Source: Nitrospira defluvii (GTDB lineage: Bacteria; Nitrospirota; Nitrospiria; Nitrospirales; Nitrospiraceae). Taken from it: a stretch of 64,000 nucleotides of DNA. This document shows, piece by piece, positions 35,159 through 44,354 of the stretch; position 1 is the first letter of the stretch; the number at the start of each line of letters is the position of its first letter. The notes under the pieces were generated by a model. It ran no database searches, was not told the DNA's origin, and saw only the letters and a list, made by a program, of their open reading frames with translations. The position numbers and the translations under genes are program-made. The stretch spans positions 434,001 through 498,000 of the forward strand of contig NZ_CAJNBJ010000017.1 in the NCBI RefSeq assembly GCF_905220995.1, read 5' to 3'.

Positions 35159-36592
35159 TTAGCGTGAGGCACCCTCAAGCAAGGGATTGTGGTAATTGGT
35201 CTCAGTTTCGAATGCCATGGGTTGGTAACTTGCCCGCGCAGGCGATATCACAGAGACGGAAGCGAGCACTGAGGAAAGCGCCATAAACAGGAAGAAAATG
35301 CGGTAATTGAATCCGAAATTGTCGAATATTCCGCCCAGGAAAAACAGAAGCATCCCTGCAAGCACAGCTTCACTGTAGAAATAGATACTAGCTTCTTGTG
35401 TGCGTCGCCGTACCTTTCTGAAGTCGAGGTAGGCGCTCAGATATAACCCGAAATACAGTATAGTGCCAATGATCCCTGTCTCACTAAGTACCTGCAACCA
35501 GGCCGAATGCAGGGCGCTACGCTCGAGTGCCTCGGCAACTGGGGCAACAACCAGAGTGTTTCCCTTCGGATGCCTAAAACTGTCATAACCGTTCCCTGCA
35601 AGCGGGTACTTGAGGAACATTTTCCAGGCTATCCAATACAAGCCGGAACGGCCAGACGTAAAGGCTTGCATCTCTTGCTCGTTGAGTTGTGTTTTTTTCT
35701 CGGTAGGAAGTCTCAAGAGCTTCTGGCCATAGTCAGTCATCATGCCGACGGCTAACACAGAAACAATTACGGGTACCAGGAACATGACCCAGATAGCTCT
35801 AACGTGCCCTCTAATCATGTAAAAGCACGCTAGAATTAATAAGGATGCAACCAGCGTACGGCTAAGCTGTGCAAATACGAAAAAAATTGCTGCAACGAGC
35901 AACACCTTTGTCAGTCTCTTGAGTTTGGAGTTAGGAGTCGTGTTCATAAAGGCTATCAAAAATGGTATGGCAACTAGGATATGAAAGCCGGGTTGGATGC
36001 GATCGCCTTTCGATACGTCAGCGAGAAGCGATCCGACATCTAGCAACCGCAGACCTGCCGTACTCAGCATCATTCCGAACGAGGCGGCGATGATAATTGC
36101 CACTACCCATTTCAATCGCGAAAGCGTTTTGTACCCCATAATGGCAAGTATCAAAACGAAGAAAGCAAGATTGTTTAACAGATTCGGCTCATTTCGCCCC
36201 ATAAGATACAAACTTGACCAAAGCAAATACGCTAGGAACGCGTAGACACACAGAGCTGTCCTCGAAAAGAGAAGCCTCAGATTTACATTGCAAGCGCCAA
36301 GCGCCATATGCAGCATCAGTGCCACCGTGGAAAACACAACGAGGATTTTGTTGACGCTGAACAGCGGCAAAATCTCGCCAAGATCCGTAATCTTGCCCGC
36401 TACCCATGAATCGAGTACTAGATAGTAAAGACCTACGGCCGGATTGACCAGGGTCCCGATGAATACAGCGCCCAATATTGGCGCTATAAAAAGGAGATAC
36501 AGGTTCACGATAAGTTGCTTAGCCGTCTCATTGGCTCTCAAATGCCCCGATATCGACACCGGAGTCGCTGCCGCGACTCTCGGCAGACGCAT
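35159..36592 (-). CDS. O-antigen ligase/Wzy-type polymerase
   Basis: Up to 477 residues, about 11 hydrophobic segments. A large periplasmic loop carries GNGYDSFRHPKGN and HSAWLQVLSETGIIGTILYF, matching the Wzy_C/O-antigen-ligase signature. The 5' end overlaps the beta-helix gene by about 65 bp; a TTG at 36541, with GGGG just upstream, would reduce the overlap. It would polymerise repeat units in the periplasm. Confidence 0.82.
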   Translation of the reverse strand: MRLPRVAAATPVSISGHLRANETAKQLIVNLYLLFIAPILGAVFIGTLVNPAVGLYYLVLDSWVAGKITDLGEILPLFSVNKILVVFSTVALMLHMALGACNVNLRLLFSRTALCVYAFLAYLLWSSLYLMGRNEPNLLNNLAFFVLILAIMGYKTLSRLKWVVAIIIAASFGMMLSTAGLRLLDVGSLLADVSKGDRIQPGFHILVAIPFLIAFMNTTPNSKLKRLTKVLLVAAIFFVFAQLSRTLVASLLILACFYMIRGHVRAIWVMFLVPVIVSVLAVGMMTDYGQKLLRLPTEKKTQLNEQEMQAFTSGRSGLYWIAWKMFLKYPLAGNGYDSFRHPKGNTLVVAPVAEALERSALHSAWLQVLSETGIIGTILYFGLYLSAYLDFRKVRRRTQEASIYFYSEAVLAGMLLFFLGGIFDNFGFNYRIFFLFMALSSVLASVSVISPARASYQPMAFETETNYHNPLLEGASR

Positions 36593-37883
36593 TAAGTCTC
36601 ACACCGCCTCTTATGCCCAGGCTGTCGGGGCGAAGCCTAAAGTCACGCGCCCTCTCATTGACAAATCTAGGATCAGAGAATATTGAATCAATATCGAAGT
36701 GGAAGTGCGTAGCGTATTCTTGAAAGTTGTACCATATCCCGTCAATCTTGAAATCCCCAGCTCCCGCTGTCTTCCAGTACATATTATTGCGCATTCTCAA
36801 GTTGTCGCTGTTCCCATTATCAACTACTAGGATGCCGTCATTGCCTGTTCGAAATATAATATTATTGAGGATTTCGTTATTAGTCGAAAACCGGCTAGGC
36901 ATTTGGGGGTCGCCACCAGTTCTAATGTGAATACCAGCTCCGTACAAAGTATTGTTATACACAGAGCAGTTCTTGGCGCCCTTTAGCCAAATTCCGCCCC
37001 CGATGTTGTACGGCTTGTCATAGTAAATAACATTCCTTCTAACAATGGCATTCTCCACCTCAGCTTCAGTATTATTATGGTTGTGCCACATGGGACCGGT
37101 AAATCCACCCAGACCGATCCCCGTATACCTAAGATTGTAGAAGAGATTGTTCTCTATCAAAACATCACGACAGCCTCCCTTTACAACAACACCCATTGAA
37201 GAATTGTGCAGCTTATTGTTCCTGATCAGAATCTCTTTGTGCCCGACCGCATCGATACACTGGTTTGGCGCACCGAAGAACTCGCAGTCCTCAATAACAA
37301 TGTAATCTGACAAGATCTTGATGCCGTCATACTTCTGTGGCGAGAAGCCATCAGCAAAACAGACAAGACACCTCCTGAACGCAACGTCTCGCCCTCCGAT
37401 TCCTACGACGTTTCCTGGCGCGTTAGTAGCTCGAACCAAGTCTAAGCCTTCTACCGAGATGCGTCGAACACTCTGACCGATTTGCAATGAATACTCGTGA
37501 GAGCCTGTGAACCAGATGACAGGTCTTTGGCCAGAATGAGCTTTGATAGAGATATCGGTGACTCGCTCTATTTCTAATGATGAGGGGACGACAAACTTGT
37601 CCCCCATAAGGATAAGTTCATCTTGACTGCGAATTCGTTTCAAAGCCGTGTGAAGGGTGCGCCAAGGCCGAGATTTCGTGCCGGGCCAGCCATCATTTCC
37701 GTCTGGTGCCACAAACAGGCTTCGTAAGGCCTGCTTGGGTTCCTCCAATGCTGATAGTGGCAAGGGCAGGATAGCCACACCTGCACAAATGTACCCACAA
37801 CTCTTCAAGAACTCCCTTCTAGAAAATGATCGAGTCAAAGGAACCTCTTTCCTGTTTCGGCATAGTAGAGGATGATCAGACAT
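36528..37883 (-). CDS. Tat-exported right-handed beta-helix protein
   Basis: 451 residues from ATG 37883. Twin-arginine signal RSFSRREFLKSCGYICAGVA (residues about 18-37), then a parallel beta-helix repeat region with many short Asn-ladder strands (ILIRNNKLHNSSMGVVVKGG; VLIENNLFYNLRYTGIGLGG; NEILNNIIFRTGNDGILVVD). This fold is used by polysaccharide lyases, epimerases and hydrolases. Located in the EPS assembly cluster, it is probably an extracytoplasmic polymer-modifying enzyme. No catalytic residues can be named. The gene is more A+T-rich than the flanks. Confidence 0.8.
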   Translation of the reverse strand: MSDHPLLCRNRKEVPLTRSFSRREFLKSCGYICAGVAILPLPLSALEEPKQALRSLFVAPDGNDGWPGTKSRPWRTLHTALKRIRSQDELILMGDKFVVPSSLEIERVTDISIKAHSGQRPVIWFTGSHEYSLQIGQSVRRISVEGLDLVRATNAPGNVVGIGGRDVAFRRCLVCFADGFSPQKYDGIKILSDYIVIEDCEFFGAPNQCIDAVGHKEILIRNNKLHNSSMGVVVKGGCRDVLIENNLFYNLRYTGIGLGGFTGPMWHNHNNTEAEVENAIVRRNVIYYDKPYNIGGGIWLKGAKNCSVYNNTLYGAGIHIRTGGDPQMPSRFSTNNEILNNIIFRTGNDGILVVDNGNSDNLRMRNNMYWKTAGAGDFKIDGIWYNFQEYATHFHFDIDSIFSDPRFVNERARDFRLRPDSLGIRGGVRLNASAESRGSDSGVDIGAFESQ

Positions 37884-38409
37884 GACGATGACCAGCATCC
37901 TCTATGTCTATCTGTCGCTTCTCCTTGCGAAAAGTTGGCTGCATCAGGGTGCATTGTTCGTAATTCTGCAAACCTTGCATGAACGCGCTTTTTCGTCAAG
38001 CATAAGCCACAGGCGTTTCCAGCTGGCTATGAGCCCATATCGAGCGACCCGGAATGGAGGCTGTAGAGAAGCTATGCTCGTCAAAAGGCCTCAATGCAGA
38101 GCACCGCGCGATCCCCGTTAGTCCCTATTCATGCGAGCTTACAATGTGATCAGCAGTCTTGGGGCTCTCGACGCGCTGGAGAAAGAACGTTATGTTCACG
38201 GGCGGGCGCGAGGTTCACGCCATACCGAATAAGCATGGCACGCTTGTGAACGCCACCGAGACGGTGAGGTGGACGTCTCTTGTGAGCGTCCAGTGTCCCG
38301 AAGACAAGGCGTCATCGTTCTCACCTACACCTGCCCCTCTGCGCGCCAAGAGGCGATGTTCCGGGGTGAGGGCACGGCTGTTCCGCCGGCTGACTGTTTT
38401 ATCTTTCTG
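37884..38409. other. Gene-free spacer of about 525 bp
   Basis: No credible gene on either strand; short frames here look non-coding. A small inverted pair GGACG/CGTCC is near 38271-38292. This is the border between the A+T-rich assembly genes and the G+C-rich fucose genes, so it may be a junction of a horizontally acquired block. Confidence 0.5.
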
Positions 38410-39372
38410 CTATAAATGTGCTTCCCGTATCGCCTGACGATTAGCCTGAAACCATTGCACCGTGTTATTCATTCCCCTGCGCAAGCCACAGCTCGCCTCA
38501 AACCCAAATAGTTCTTTCGCCCGTCTGGTATCCAAACAGCGGCGCGGTTGGCCATTGGGCTTCGTCGTATCCCAGACCAGCTTGCCCTCGAACCCCACTT
38601 CATCTGCGATCAGATGCGCCAGATCTTGAATCGTGACTTCTTCGCCCGTGCCGATGTTCACCGGCTCGTCGCCATTGTAGTGTTCAGCCGCTAACAGAAT
38701 GGCGCGGGCTGCATCGTCCACATAGAGGAACTCCCGAGTCGGTGAGCCATCTCCCCACAGCACGACCTGCTTCTCACCCTTGGCTTGCGCCTCCACACAT
38801 TTCCTGATGAGGGCCGGGATGACATGCGAGGTTTGCATGTCGAAGTTGTCGCCGGGACCATAGAGGTTCACTGGAAAAAGTACAATTGCGTTGAACCCAT
38901 ATTGCTGGCGATAGGCCTGAGCCTGGACCAGCATCATTTTCTTGGCTAGGCCGTAAGGCGCGTTGGTTTCTTCCGGGTATCCGGCCCACAGATCTTCTTC
39001 GCGGAAAGGAACCGGGGTGTATTTAGGATAGGCACAAATGGTGGCGAGTGCCACGAATTTTTCCAGCCTCCGCTGACGCCCGATTTCCATCAACTGCGTG
39101 CCCATCATGAGGTTGTCGTAGAAGAACCGGCCGGCATTAGCTTGATTGGCGCCGATGCCTCCGACCCGTGCTGCCAAGTGCAACACGATATCCGGCTCCC
39201 CGTCGTCATAGAGCCGCTGGACAGCGTCCATCTGAACGAGATCGTAATCCTGACTCCTGGGCACCCAGATACTTCGACAACCATGCTCCCGGAGCTGTGT
39301 CACGACGACTGAGCCCAGGAACCCGGCACCTCCGGTGACGACAACGCGCTTATTTGAGAAGAATGACGTCAT
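38410..39372 (-). CDS. fcl: GDP-L-fucose synthase
   Basis: 320 residues, the normal length. NAD(P)-binding [11 protein letters not shown] (11-21), [19 protein letters not shown] and catalytic YGLAKK (Tyr/Lys of the short-chain dehydrogenase/reductase triad), plus substrate residues in [10 protein letters not shown] and [15 protein letters not shown]. It converts GDP-4-keto-6-deoxy-mannose to GDP-L-fucose. gmd lies upstream on the same strand, making the complete two-step pathway. Confidence 0.93.
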   Translation of the reverse strand: MTSFFSNKRVVVTGGAGFLGSVVVTQLREHGCRSIWVPRSQDYDLVQMDAVQRLYDDGEPDIVLHLAARVGGIGANQANAGRFFYDNLMMGTQLMEIGRQRRLEKFVALATICAYPKYTPVPFREEDLWAGYPEETNAPYGLAKKMMLVQAQAYRQQYGFNAIVLFPVNLYGPGDNFDMQTSHVIPALIRKCVEAQAKGEKQVVLWGDGSPTREFLYVDDAARAILLAAEHYNGDEPVNIGTGEEVTIQDLAHLIADEVGFEGKLVWDTTKPNGQPRRCLDTRRAKELFGFEASCGLRRGMNNTVQWFQANRQAIREAHL

Positions 39373-39384
39373 GATTGTGTGAGG

Positions 39385-39565
39385 CTAGCCCGGACTATTC
39401 ATGAATACCTGCTCCGTCGCCCGATCCTCTCACCCGGCGGGGCTGTTCTCGTTCAGCCTCCTCGACGGACTGCAAGTACGCCTGCGTCGGCCTCACGTGC
39501 GAGAAGCCCCGGCGGGCGTCGGTCTCAAACGCCTCGCGACGGCATTCATGAATAATCCGGGCTAG
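39385..39565. repeat. Long imperfect hairpin element with 22-bp inverted ends
   Basis: Ends CTAGCCCGGACTATTCATGAAT (39385-39406) and its inverted copy at 39544-39565 match at 21 of 22 positions. Inside, a second inverted pair (CCCGGCGGGGCT / GCCCCGGCGGGC) makes the whole 181 bp foldable. It holds no gene and looks like a MITE- or REP-type element. A related end (16 of 20) occurs at 4971-4990. Confidence 0.7.
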
Positions 39566-39609
39566 AGGTCTGAGGCTGGAGGTAGTCACGAACCGCCGGA
39601 GGTCGGCGA

Positions 39610-40047
39610 TCATTGCTTTCTTCCCAGATCTGACACCCGCTCTCCTCGTTTCTTTCCCCTTACTGAATTCATCAAGCCGTTGAGCTTTCGATCGATCTGT
39701 TCAGTCTTTCCTCGAACCTTCACGTATTCCACTTCGTCAAAGAGTTTGTTTCTGCGGAATACCTCGGTCGACGTGACCGTCTCGTAGAGCGATCCTTGGG
39801 CGATACTCAAATACTGAAGAAATTCTTTCGTATGTTGCCGCCCTTTTCCTTCAGCAATGTTTTGCGCAATTGATGTGACGGCTCCTTCCAATTGGGACAC
39901 CATTCTCAGGTGCCTATTCGGAGGGATACGCTCCAGTAGTCCAAGTACGACATCCGCCAATTCGATGGACTCTTGCCACACCTCAAGCCTTTCGAAGGGA
40001 AAGATGTATCGTTCAGACTGTGCGAAGCCTCTCTCCCCTCGAACCAT
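39610..40047 (-). CDS. Four-helix bundle protein (23S rRNA intervening-sequence family)
   Basis: 145 residues. Pattern of the family: FERLEVWQESIELADVVLGL, then LRMVSQLEGAVTSIAQNIAE and HTKEFLQYLSIAQGSLYETV. Four amphipathic helices and no catalytic residues; function unknown. It starts 6 bp after the gmd stop and so splits gmd from fcl, with the hairpin element on its other side; it may have come in with a mobile sequence. Confidence 0.85.
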   Translation of the reverse strand: MVRGERGFAQSERYIFPFERLEVWQESIELADVVLGLLERIPPNRHLRMVSQLEGAVTSIAQNIAEGKGRQHTKEFLQYLSIAQGSLYETVTSTEVFRRNKLFDEVEYVKVRGKTEQIDRKLNGLMNSVRGKKRGERVSDLGRKQ

Positions 40048-40053
40048 CGCGCC

Positions 40054-41073
40054 TCAAGCCTTCAGCATCTCCCCTCTACCCGTTCCCTCCAAGGTCTGAC
40101 GTTCTGCCCGTACGTCCGCATCCACCATCAGGGTCACTAGCTCTTCAAACGACACTTTCGGCTCCCATCCCAGCGTCTGCTTGGCTTTGGATGCATCGCC
40201 GATCAACAGGTCGACTTCCGTGGGGCGGTAATAACGTGGGTCGATTTTCACGTATTGTTGCCAGTCCAGATCAAGGTGGCCGAACGCCCGGTCGAGAAAT
40301 TCTCTGACCGTATGTGTCTCACCCGTCGCGATGACATAGTCGTCCGGCCGGACGGCCTGCAGCATCATCCACATGGCCTGGACGTAGTCACCGGCGAATC
40401 CCCAGTCACGTTTGGCGTCGAGATTGCCGAGGTACAGCTCTTTCTGCACCCCCAACTTGATTCGAGCCGCGGCCCGCGTGATTTTTCTGGTCACGAAGGT
40501 TTCGCCGCGCCGAGGGGATTCATGATTGAATAAGATGCCGCTGCAGGCAAAGAGATCGTAGGCCTCGCGATAATTGACCGTGATCCAGTGGGCATACACT
40601 TTGGCGGCGCCATAGGGACTGCGCGGGTAAAACGGGGTCTGTTCGCGCTGCGGAATTTCCTGCACCTTGCCGAACATTTCGCTGGAGGAGGCCTGATAAA
40701 ACTTGGGCTTGATGCCCGACTCTCTGATGGCCTCCAGGAGGCGAACGGTTCCGAGCCCCGTGACCTCGGCCGTATATTCCGGAACGTCGAAACTCACGCG
40801 AACATGGCTTTGGGCGCCTAAGTTGTAAATTTCATCCGGTTGGATCGTCCGCAGAATCCGATTGAGCGAACTGGCGTCGTTCAGATCTCCGTAGACGAGC
40901 CGCAGCCGCGCTTCCGGCACGTGCGGGTCCTGGTAGATGGGATCGATGCGCCCGGTGTTAAACGAGCTCGACCGGCGGATGATTCCATGCACCTCGTACC
41001 CTTTGGCGAGGAGCAACTCCGCGAGGTAAGACCCATCTTGCCCGCTAATGCCGGTAATGAGAGCTTTTTTCAC
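40054..41073 (-). CDS. gmd: GDP-mannose 4,6-dehydratase
   Basis: 339 residues. N-terminal [24 protein letters not shown]-binding loop, the [15 protein letters not shown] and [13 protein letters not shown] signatures, and catalytic [12 protein letters not shown]. It makes GDP-4-keto-6-deoxy-D-mannose, substrate for fcl. It is first in the minus-strand sugar-assembly run and lies divergent from the heparinase-like gene, with 346 bp between. Confidence 0.94.
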   Translation of the reverse strand: MKKALITGISGQDGSYLAELLLAKGYEVHGIIRRSSSFNTGRIDPIYQDPHVPEARLRLVYGDLNDASSLNRILRTIQPDEIYNLGAQSHVRVSFDVPEYTAEVTGLGTVRLLEAIRESGIKPKFYQASSSEMFGKVQEIPQREQTPFYPRSPYGAAKVYAHWITVNYREAYDLFACSGILFNHESPRRGETFVTRKITRAAARIKLGVQKELYLGNLDAKRDWGFAGDYVQAMWMMLQAVRPDDYVIATGETHTVREFLDRAFGHLDLDWQQYVKIDPRYYRPTEVDLLIGDASKAKQTLGWEPKVSFEELVTLMVDADVRAERQTLEGTGRGEMLKA

Positions 41074-41419
41074 CTGTTGTGCGACTCCTTGTCTTGACGC
41101 AGCGGTGCGGAGATCCTTGTATTGTAGTTCTACTCAGTGACGTGATGATCGTGAAGTGTCTTCTCTTAGCATATTTTGCGGAAAAGGTGTGAGGGCCAAA
41201 TGGCCGGATCGCCAGGTATCCCCATGCAGTGTCGCAGCCTGGCACATGTCCGCGTTATGTCTACGTAGTATATGCTCCGACCCCTTGTACGTGATACTTC
41301 GGCATTGACCAATGCGCCGAACGAAGGTACTGTTTCGTCCCAACGACCGGTGTCCTCCAGGGCCGGATGGACGGGGTCTTCGAGAGGCATCTCTCCTCGC
41401 GTGTCATGGAGGATAGGCG
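41074..41419. other. Divergent intergenic region of 346 bp
   Basis: It separates gmd (minus) from the heparinase-like gene (plus) and should contain both promoters. No clear consensus is recognised; a small palindrome GGCCA-AA-TGGCC lies at about 41195-41206. The downstream end has GGAGGA, the ribosome-binding site of the plus-strand gene. Confidence 0.45.
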
Positions 41420-43291
41420 TTGCGTGTTACGGTCTCGTTCAGGTCGAATCTGTTTCCTCGTACTCTTGAAGAATCGGCCAAGGCGCTCGCGGCCGGTCGC
41501 CCTGAGGATTGGTGGCATGGAGCGAGGGAGCGAGGGCTCTTCTCCCTCTTTCGCCTGCAGCGGCAATTGGGCAGCCGGTGGTTATCCCGCTCGTTTACCG
41601 AACAGGACACTGCCGCTTCGTCGTTTTGCCGGAGTGCCTACCCGGTGCTCCCTCCCCTTTCCTGGCACGTGGACCTCGATGCGGCCTCGGTCGACGCGCT
41701 CTTGAGCGGTCGCCTGTCGGTGTTCGGGTTCCCCTGGCACTGGACGGCCGATGGATCGTGCTGGCACCAGGCGCCGGATACGGGGCAGACCTGGCCCCGG
41801 CGTTTTTTTCCCGGCATTCCGGTCGATAGGGGAAACCCCTATGGCGACGCCCGTCTGGTCTGGGAACCTTCACGGCTGCAGCATCTCGTGACGCTGGGGT
41901 TGATCGCGCAAAAGGCCGATCCCGCCGTTCGGGCGCGCGCGGTGGCGGCCGTGGAGACACAGTTTCTCTCCTGGGTCGCGGCCAATCCCCTGTTGATCGG
42001 CGTCCACTATGTCTCGCCGATGGAGTGCGCCCTGCGCCTGCTCGCAAGCTGTTACGCGCTGGATTTGATTCGTCCCTGGATGCAAGAGCCCCGAGCGGTG
42101 TGGGGCGCGCTGCTCACGCTGGTGTCGGGCCATGCGGAATTGATTCGGAAGCGTCTGGCGTTACGTTCTCCGATTCCGCACGAAACGCTGGCGGGGGCCG
42201 CTGCGCTGGTCCATGCGGGCAGTCTCTTCACGGAGCTGGAACAGGCGGAGCGCTGGCTGGCCTTCGGCCTGTATCTGTTGGAGGACAACACGCCGCGGCA
42301 CATCAGTCAGGATGGCGGCAGTCAGGAGCAGGGGCTCGGCTATCTGCGCTTCAGCAGCGACCTGTACGGGTTACTCGTCGCGTTGTTCGATCATCAGCAG
42401 CGCCCGCTTCCTGAGAAGATCCGCCAGGCCTTCGACCGCAGCCGCGCGTTTCTCCACGAATTTCGTGCCGCGGCGGACGACCGGTTGCCTCCCATCGGCG
42501 ACGGTGACGGCGAAACGGCCCTCGCGCCCTCTCTTCGCTTTCGGACGCCCGCACGGAAACCCGCGTCCGGGCTGACGACGTTTCACCTCTCTGGCTACTC
42601 CATCATCCGCGGACGGGGGGCGCAGCGCGCCATCTTCGATCACGGGCCGCTCGGGATGCCGCCGCGCTATGCCCATGGCCATGCCGACGCCCTTTCGATG
42701 ATTCTCCAGATCGGCTCGCAGGACCTCTTGATCGATCCCGGCACCTACACGTACCTGGGAGACGAAGCCTGGCGTACGTATTTCCGCGGCACGCGCGGGC
42801 ACAATACCGTGACGGTGGACGGCCTGGATCAAGCGGTGCCGCAGGGGGCCCTGACCTGGTCCCAGCCCTTCGACACCCATCTGGTCTATCGGGAGGAGAC
42901 GCCGGAAGGCAAGGTGACGGTCATTGCGCGGCACTATGGCTACAAGGAACGCCTGGGTGTGGTGCATTTGCGCGGCATCTCGTACGACACGTCGGGCTCA
43001 TGGATGATCTGGGATTGGCTGACGGGCAGCGGCACGCACCATCTCGAACTGAATTGGCATGTCGGCTGCCGCGTCGTCCCTGTCGATGAGGGGTATCGAT
43101 TGGAGGGACTGGAACAGCCGCTCCTGCTGACGATTGAGGGTGGGACCAGCCGGCTCTACGAAGGGTCGCTGCAGCCGATGGCCGGGTGGAAATCCAGCCG
43201 GTATGGCAATAAAGAGCCGATTACGACGATCCGCGTCGAGCACCGCGGCCCCCTGCCCCATGAATTTATGACGCGCATCCGTTTGATTTAG
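41420..43291 (+). CDS. Heparinase II/III- or alginate-lyase-like protein
   Basis: 623 residues from a TTG start; GGAGGA 6 bases upstream supports it. The N-terminal helical toroid domain contains GVHYVSPMECALRLLASCYA and ISQDGGSQEQGLGYLRFSSD; the C-terminal beta-sandwich has RYAHGHADALSMILQIGSQD, LIDPGTYTYLGDEAWRTYFR and GTRGHNTVTVDG, typical of heparinase II/III-family lyases in EPS loci. No signal peptide is obvious. It may trim or modify the polymer. It is the only gene in its operon here. Confidence 0.87.
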   Translation: MRVTVSFRSNLFPRTLEESAKALAAGRPEDWWHGARERGLFSLFRLQRQLGSRWLSRSFTEQDTAASSFCRSAYPVLPPLSWHVDLDAASVDALLSGRLSVFGFPWHWTADGSCWHQAPDTGQTWPRRFFPGIPVDRGNPYGDARLVWEPSRLQHLVTLGLIAQKADPAVRARAVAAVETQFLSWVAANPLLIGVHYVSPMECALRLLASCYALDLIRPWMQEPRAVWGALLTLVSGHAELIRKRLALRSPIPHETLAGAAALVHAGSLFTELEQAERWLAFGLYLLEDNTPRHISQDGGSQEQGLGYLRFSSDLYGLLVALFDHQQRPLPEKIRQAFDRSRAFLHEFRAAADDRLPPIGDGDGETALAPSLRFRTPARKPASGLTTFHLSGYSIIRGRGAQRAIFDHGPLGMPPRYAHGHADALSMILQIGSQDLLIDPGTYTYLGDEAWRTYFRGTRGHNTVTVDGLDQAVPQGALTWSQPFDTHLVYREETPEGKVTVIARHYGYKERLGVVHLRGISYDTSGSWMIWDWLTGSGTHHLELNWHVGCRVVPVDEGYRLEGLEQPLLLTIEGGTSRLYEGSLQPMAGWKSSRYGNKEPITTIRVEHRGPLPHEFMTRIRLI

Positions 43292-43481
43292 CAGACTGCG
43301 GAATCACCCGGTTTTTGCACAAGACGTCGCGACCAACTCACCTGCCGAGGCGGGGTCAGCACCATGTCGGCACTTGAGGTCGATCGGCGAGCCGACTATC
43401 CTGCGGGCGCGTGCCGGTGCCATCTACAACGTTGAATGCGGCCGTTTTTCCGGCGAGACACGATAGCGGTTCATCCACTTG

Positions 43482-43877
43482 CTAAAGAAGCCGGAACCCA
43501 TCGAGTTTGCCCGCGGCTTGATCGAAGCTGACGGTCTCGTCGCATCCGCGGAGTCGGTTCGTGGCACCCAGTACGCAGTCAGCGAAGTCGGCCTTTCCTG
43601 ACTGATACATGCGAAATGCCGTCCATGCCGTCTGCGGGTCTTCGACTTTCAACTGGGCGGTCTGCAACAGTTTCTCTAACACGGCCACAATGGTGTCCTT
43701 GGAATACCCATAGGCACTTTCCAACACCCATACCAACTCACAGAGGACGACGCGATTGACGAACCCTGGATCGTCACGCGTACATTGCTTCGTGATCACG
43801 TGTGTGGCTTTACGCGATTGACTCGGTTCATCTTGCACGAGATGTCTGACCAGGACGTTCGTGTCGAGACCGATCAT
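43482..43877 (-). CDS. VapC-type PIN-domain toxin (apparently intact)
   Basis: 131 residues. MIGLDTNVLVRHLVQD (D5), LCELVWVLESAYG and SGKADFADCVLGATNR with the later acidic cluster (ETVSFDQAAGKL). The frame is unbroken, unlike the other PIN toxins in this window. It overlaps the antitoxin gene by four bases (ATGA). It should be an RNA endonuclease held inactive by its partner. Confidence 0.85.
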   Translation of the reverse strand: MIGLDTNVLVRHLVQDEPSQSRKATHVITKQCTRDDPGFVNRVVLCELVWVLESAYGYSKDTIVAVLEKLLQTAQLKVEDPQTAWTAFRMYQSGKADFADCVLGATNRLRGCDETVSFDQAAGKLDGFRLL

Positions 43878-44113
43878 TGGCGGCTTCCTCGTTTACGAAT
43901 CGCTCGGTTCATGTCTTCCACACTCACCGGACGAGCCGGCGCCTTGAGTATACCGGTTAACAACGAGGCGTCGATGCTGGCCGGGAGCAGCACTACGCGG
44001 CCGTCCTCATCAATCACAAATTCCAGACGGTCTCCCGGCTGGAGATTGAGCCGTTCTCGAACGTCTTTCGGTATCGTGGTTTGCCCTTTGCTCGTCAACG
44101 TTGATGTGGACAT
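43874..44113 (-). CDS. AbrB/MazE-type antitoxin
   Basis: 79 residues. N-terminal SpoVT/AbrB swapped-hairpin domain: TLTSKGQTTIPKDVRERLNL and QPGDRLEFVIDEDGRVVLLP. The C-terminal tail (VSVEDMNRAIRKRGSRQ) would contact the PIN toxin. AAGGAG lies just before the ATG and three CTTAC/AAGGAA-type repeats lie upstream, suggesting autoregulation. Coupled to the toxin by a four-base overlap. Confidence 0.88.
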   Translation of the reverse strand: MSTSTLTSKGQTTIPKDVRERLNLQPGDRLEFVIDEDGRVVLLPASIDASLLTGILKAPARPVSVEDMNRAIRKRGSRQ

Positions 44114-44126
44114 CGGAGCTCCTTAC

Positions 44127-44156
44127 AAGGAAAGACATTCCTTACTGTACCGTAAG
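44127..44156. promoter_or_regulatory. Candidate operator of the AbrB/PIN pair
   Basis: Two overlapping inverted repeats: AAGGAA-agaca-TTCCTT (44127-44143) and CTTAC-tgtacc-GTAAG (44141-44156), 13-43 bp upstream of the antitoxin start. Position and symmetry fit antitoxin autorepression. Binding is inferred. Confidence 0.5.
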
Positions 44157-44319
44157 TCATTGCAGCGCGCAAGGGATGTGAGCGCATGATGAGACGGGCG
44201 ATCACCATGGCGTCGGACCCCTTGTCGGTCGGCGAGCCGACGACCCTGTCAGTACGCTCCGGGATGTCTCGGATGCCGAGTGAGGGTGCGCATAGATGCG
44301 AAGGGGGGAGAGAGCATCT

Positions 44320-44353
44320 GCCGGGCGCCCGGGGCGTTCCGATGCCGCCCGGC
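44320..44353. other. GC-rich hairpin at the 3' end of the DUF4143 ATPase gene
   Basis: 8-bp perfect inverted repeat GCCGGGCG...CGCCCGGC directly beyond the stop codon of the minus-strand gene. No T run follows, so any terminator role is uncertain. Confidence 0.4.
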
Positions 44354-44354
44354 C

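Noticed and set aside
38159-38437. 92-codon plus-strand frame before fcl
   Set aside because: Composition is unlike coding sequence and it overlaps the fcl 3' end in antisense.
39395-39613. Short minus-strand frame across the hairpin element
   Set aside because: It is generated by the inverted-repeat element and lacks a start signal.
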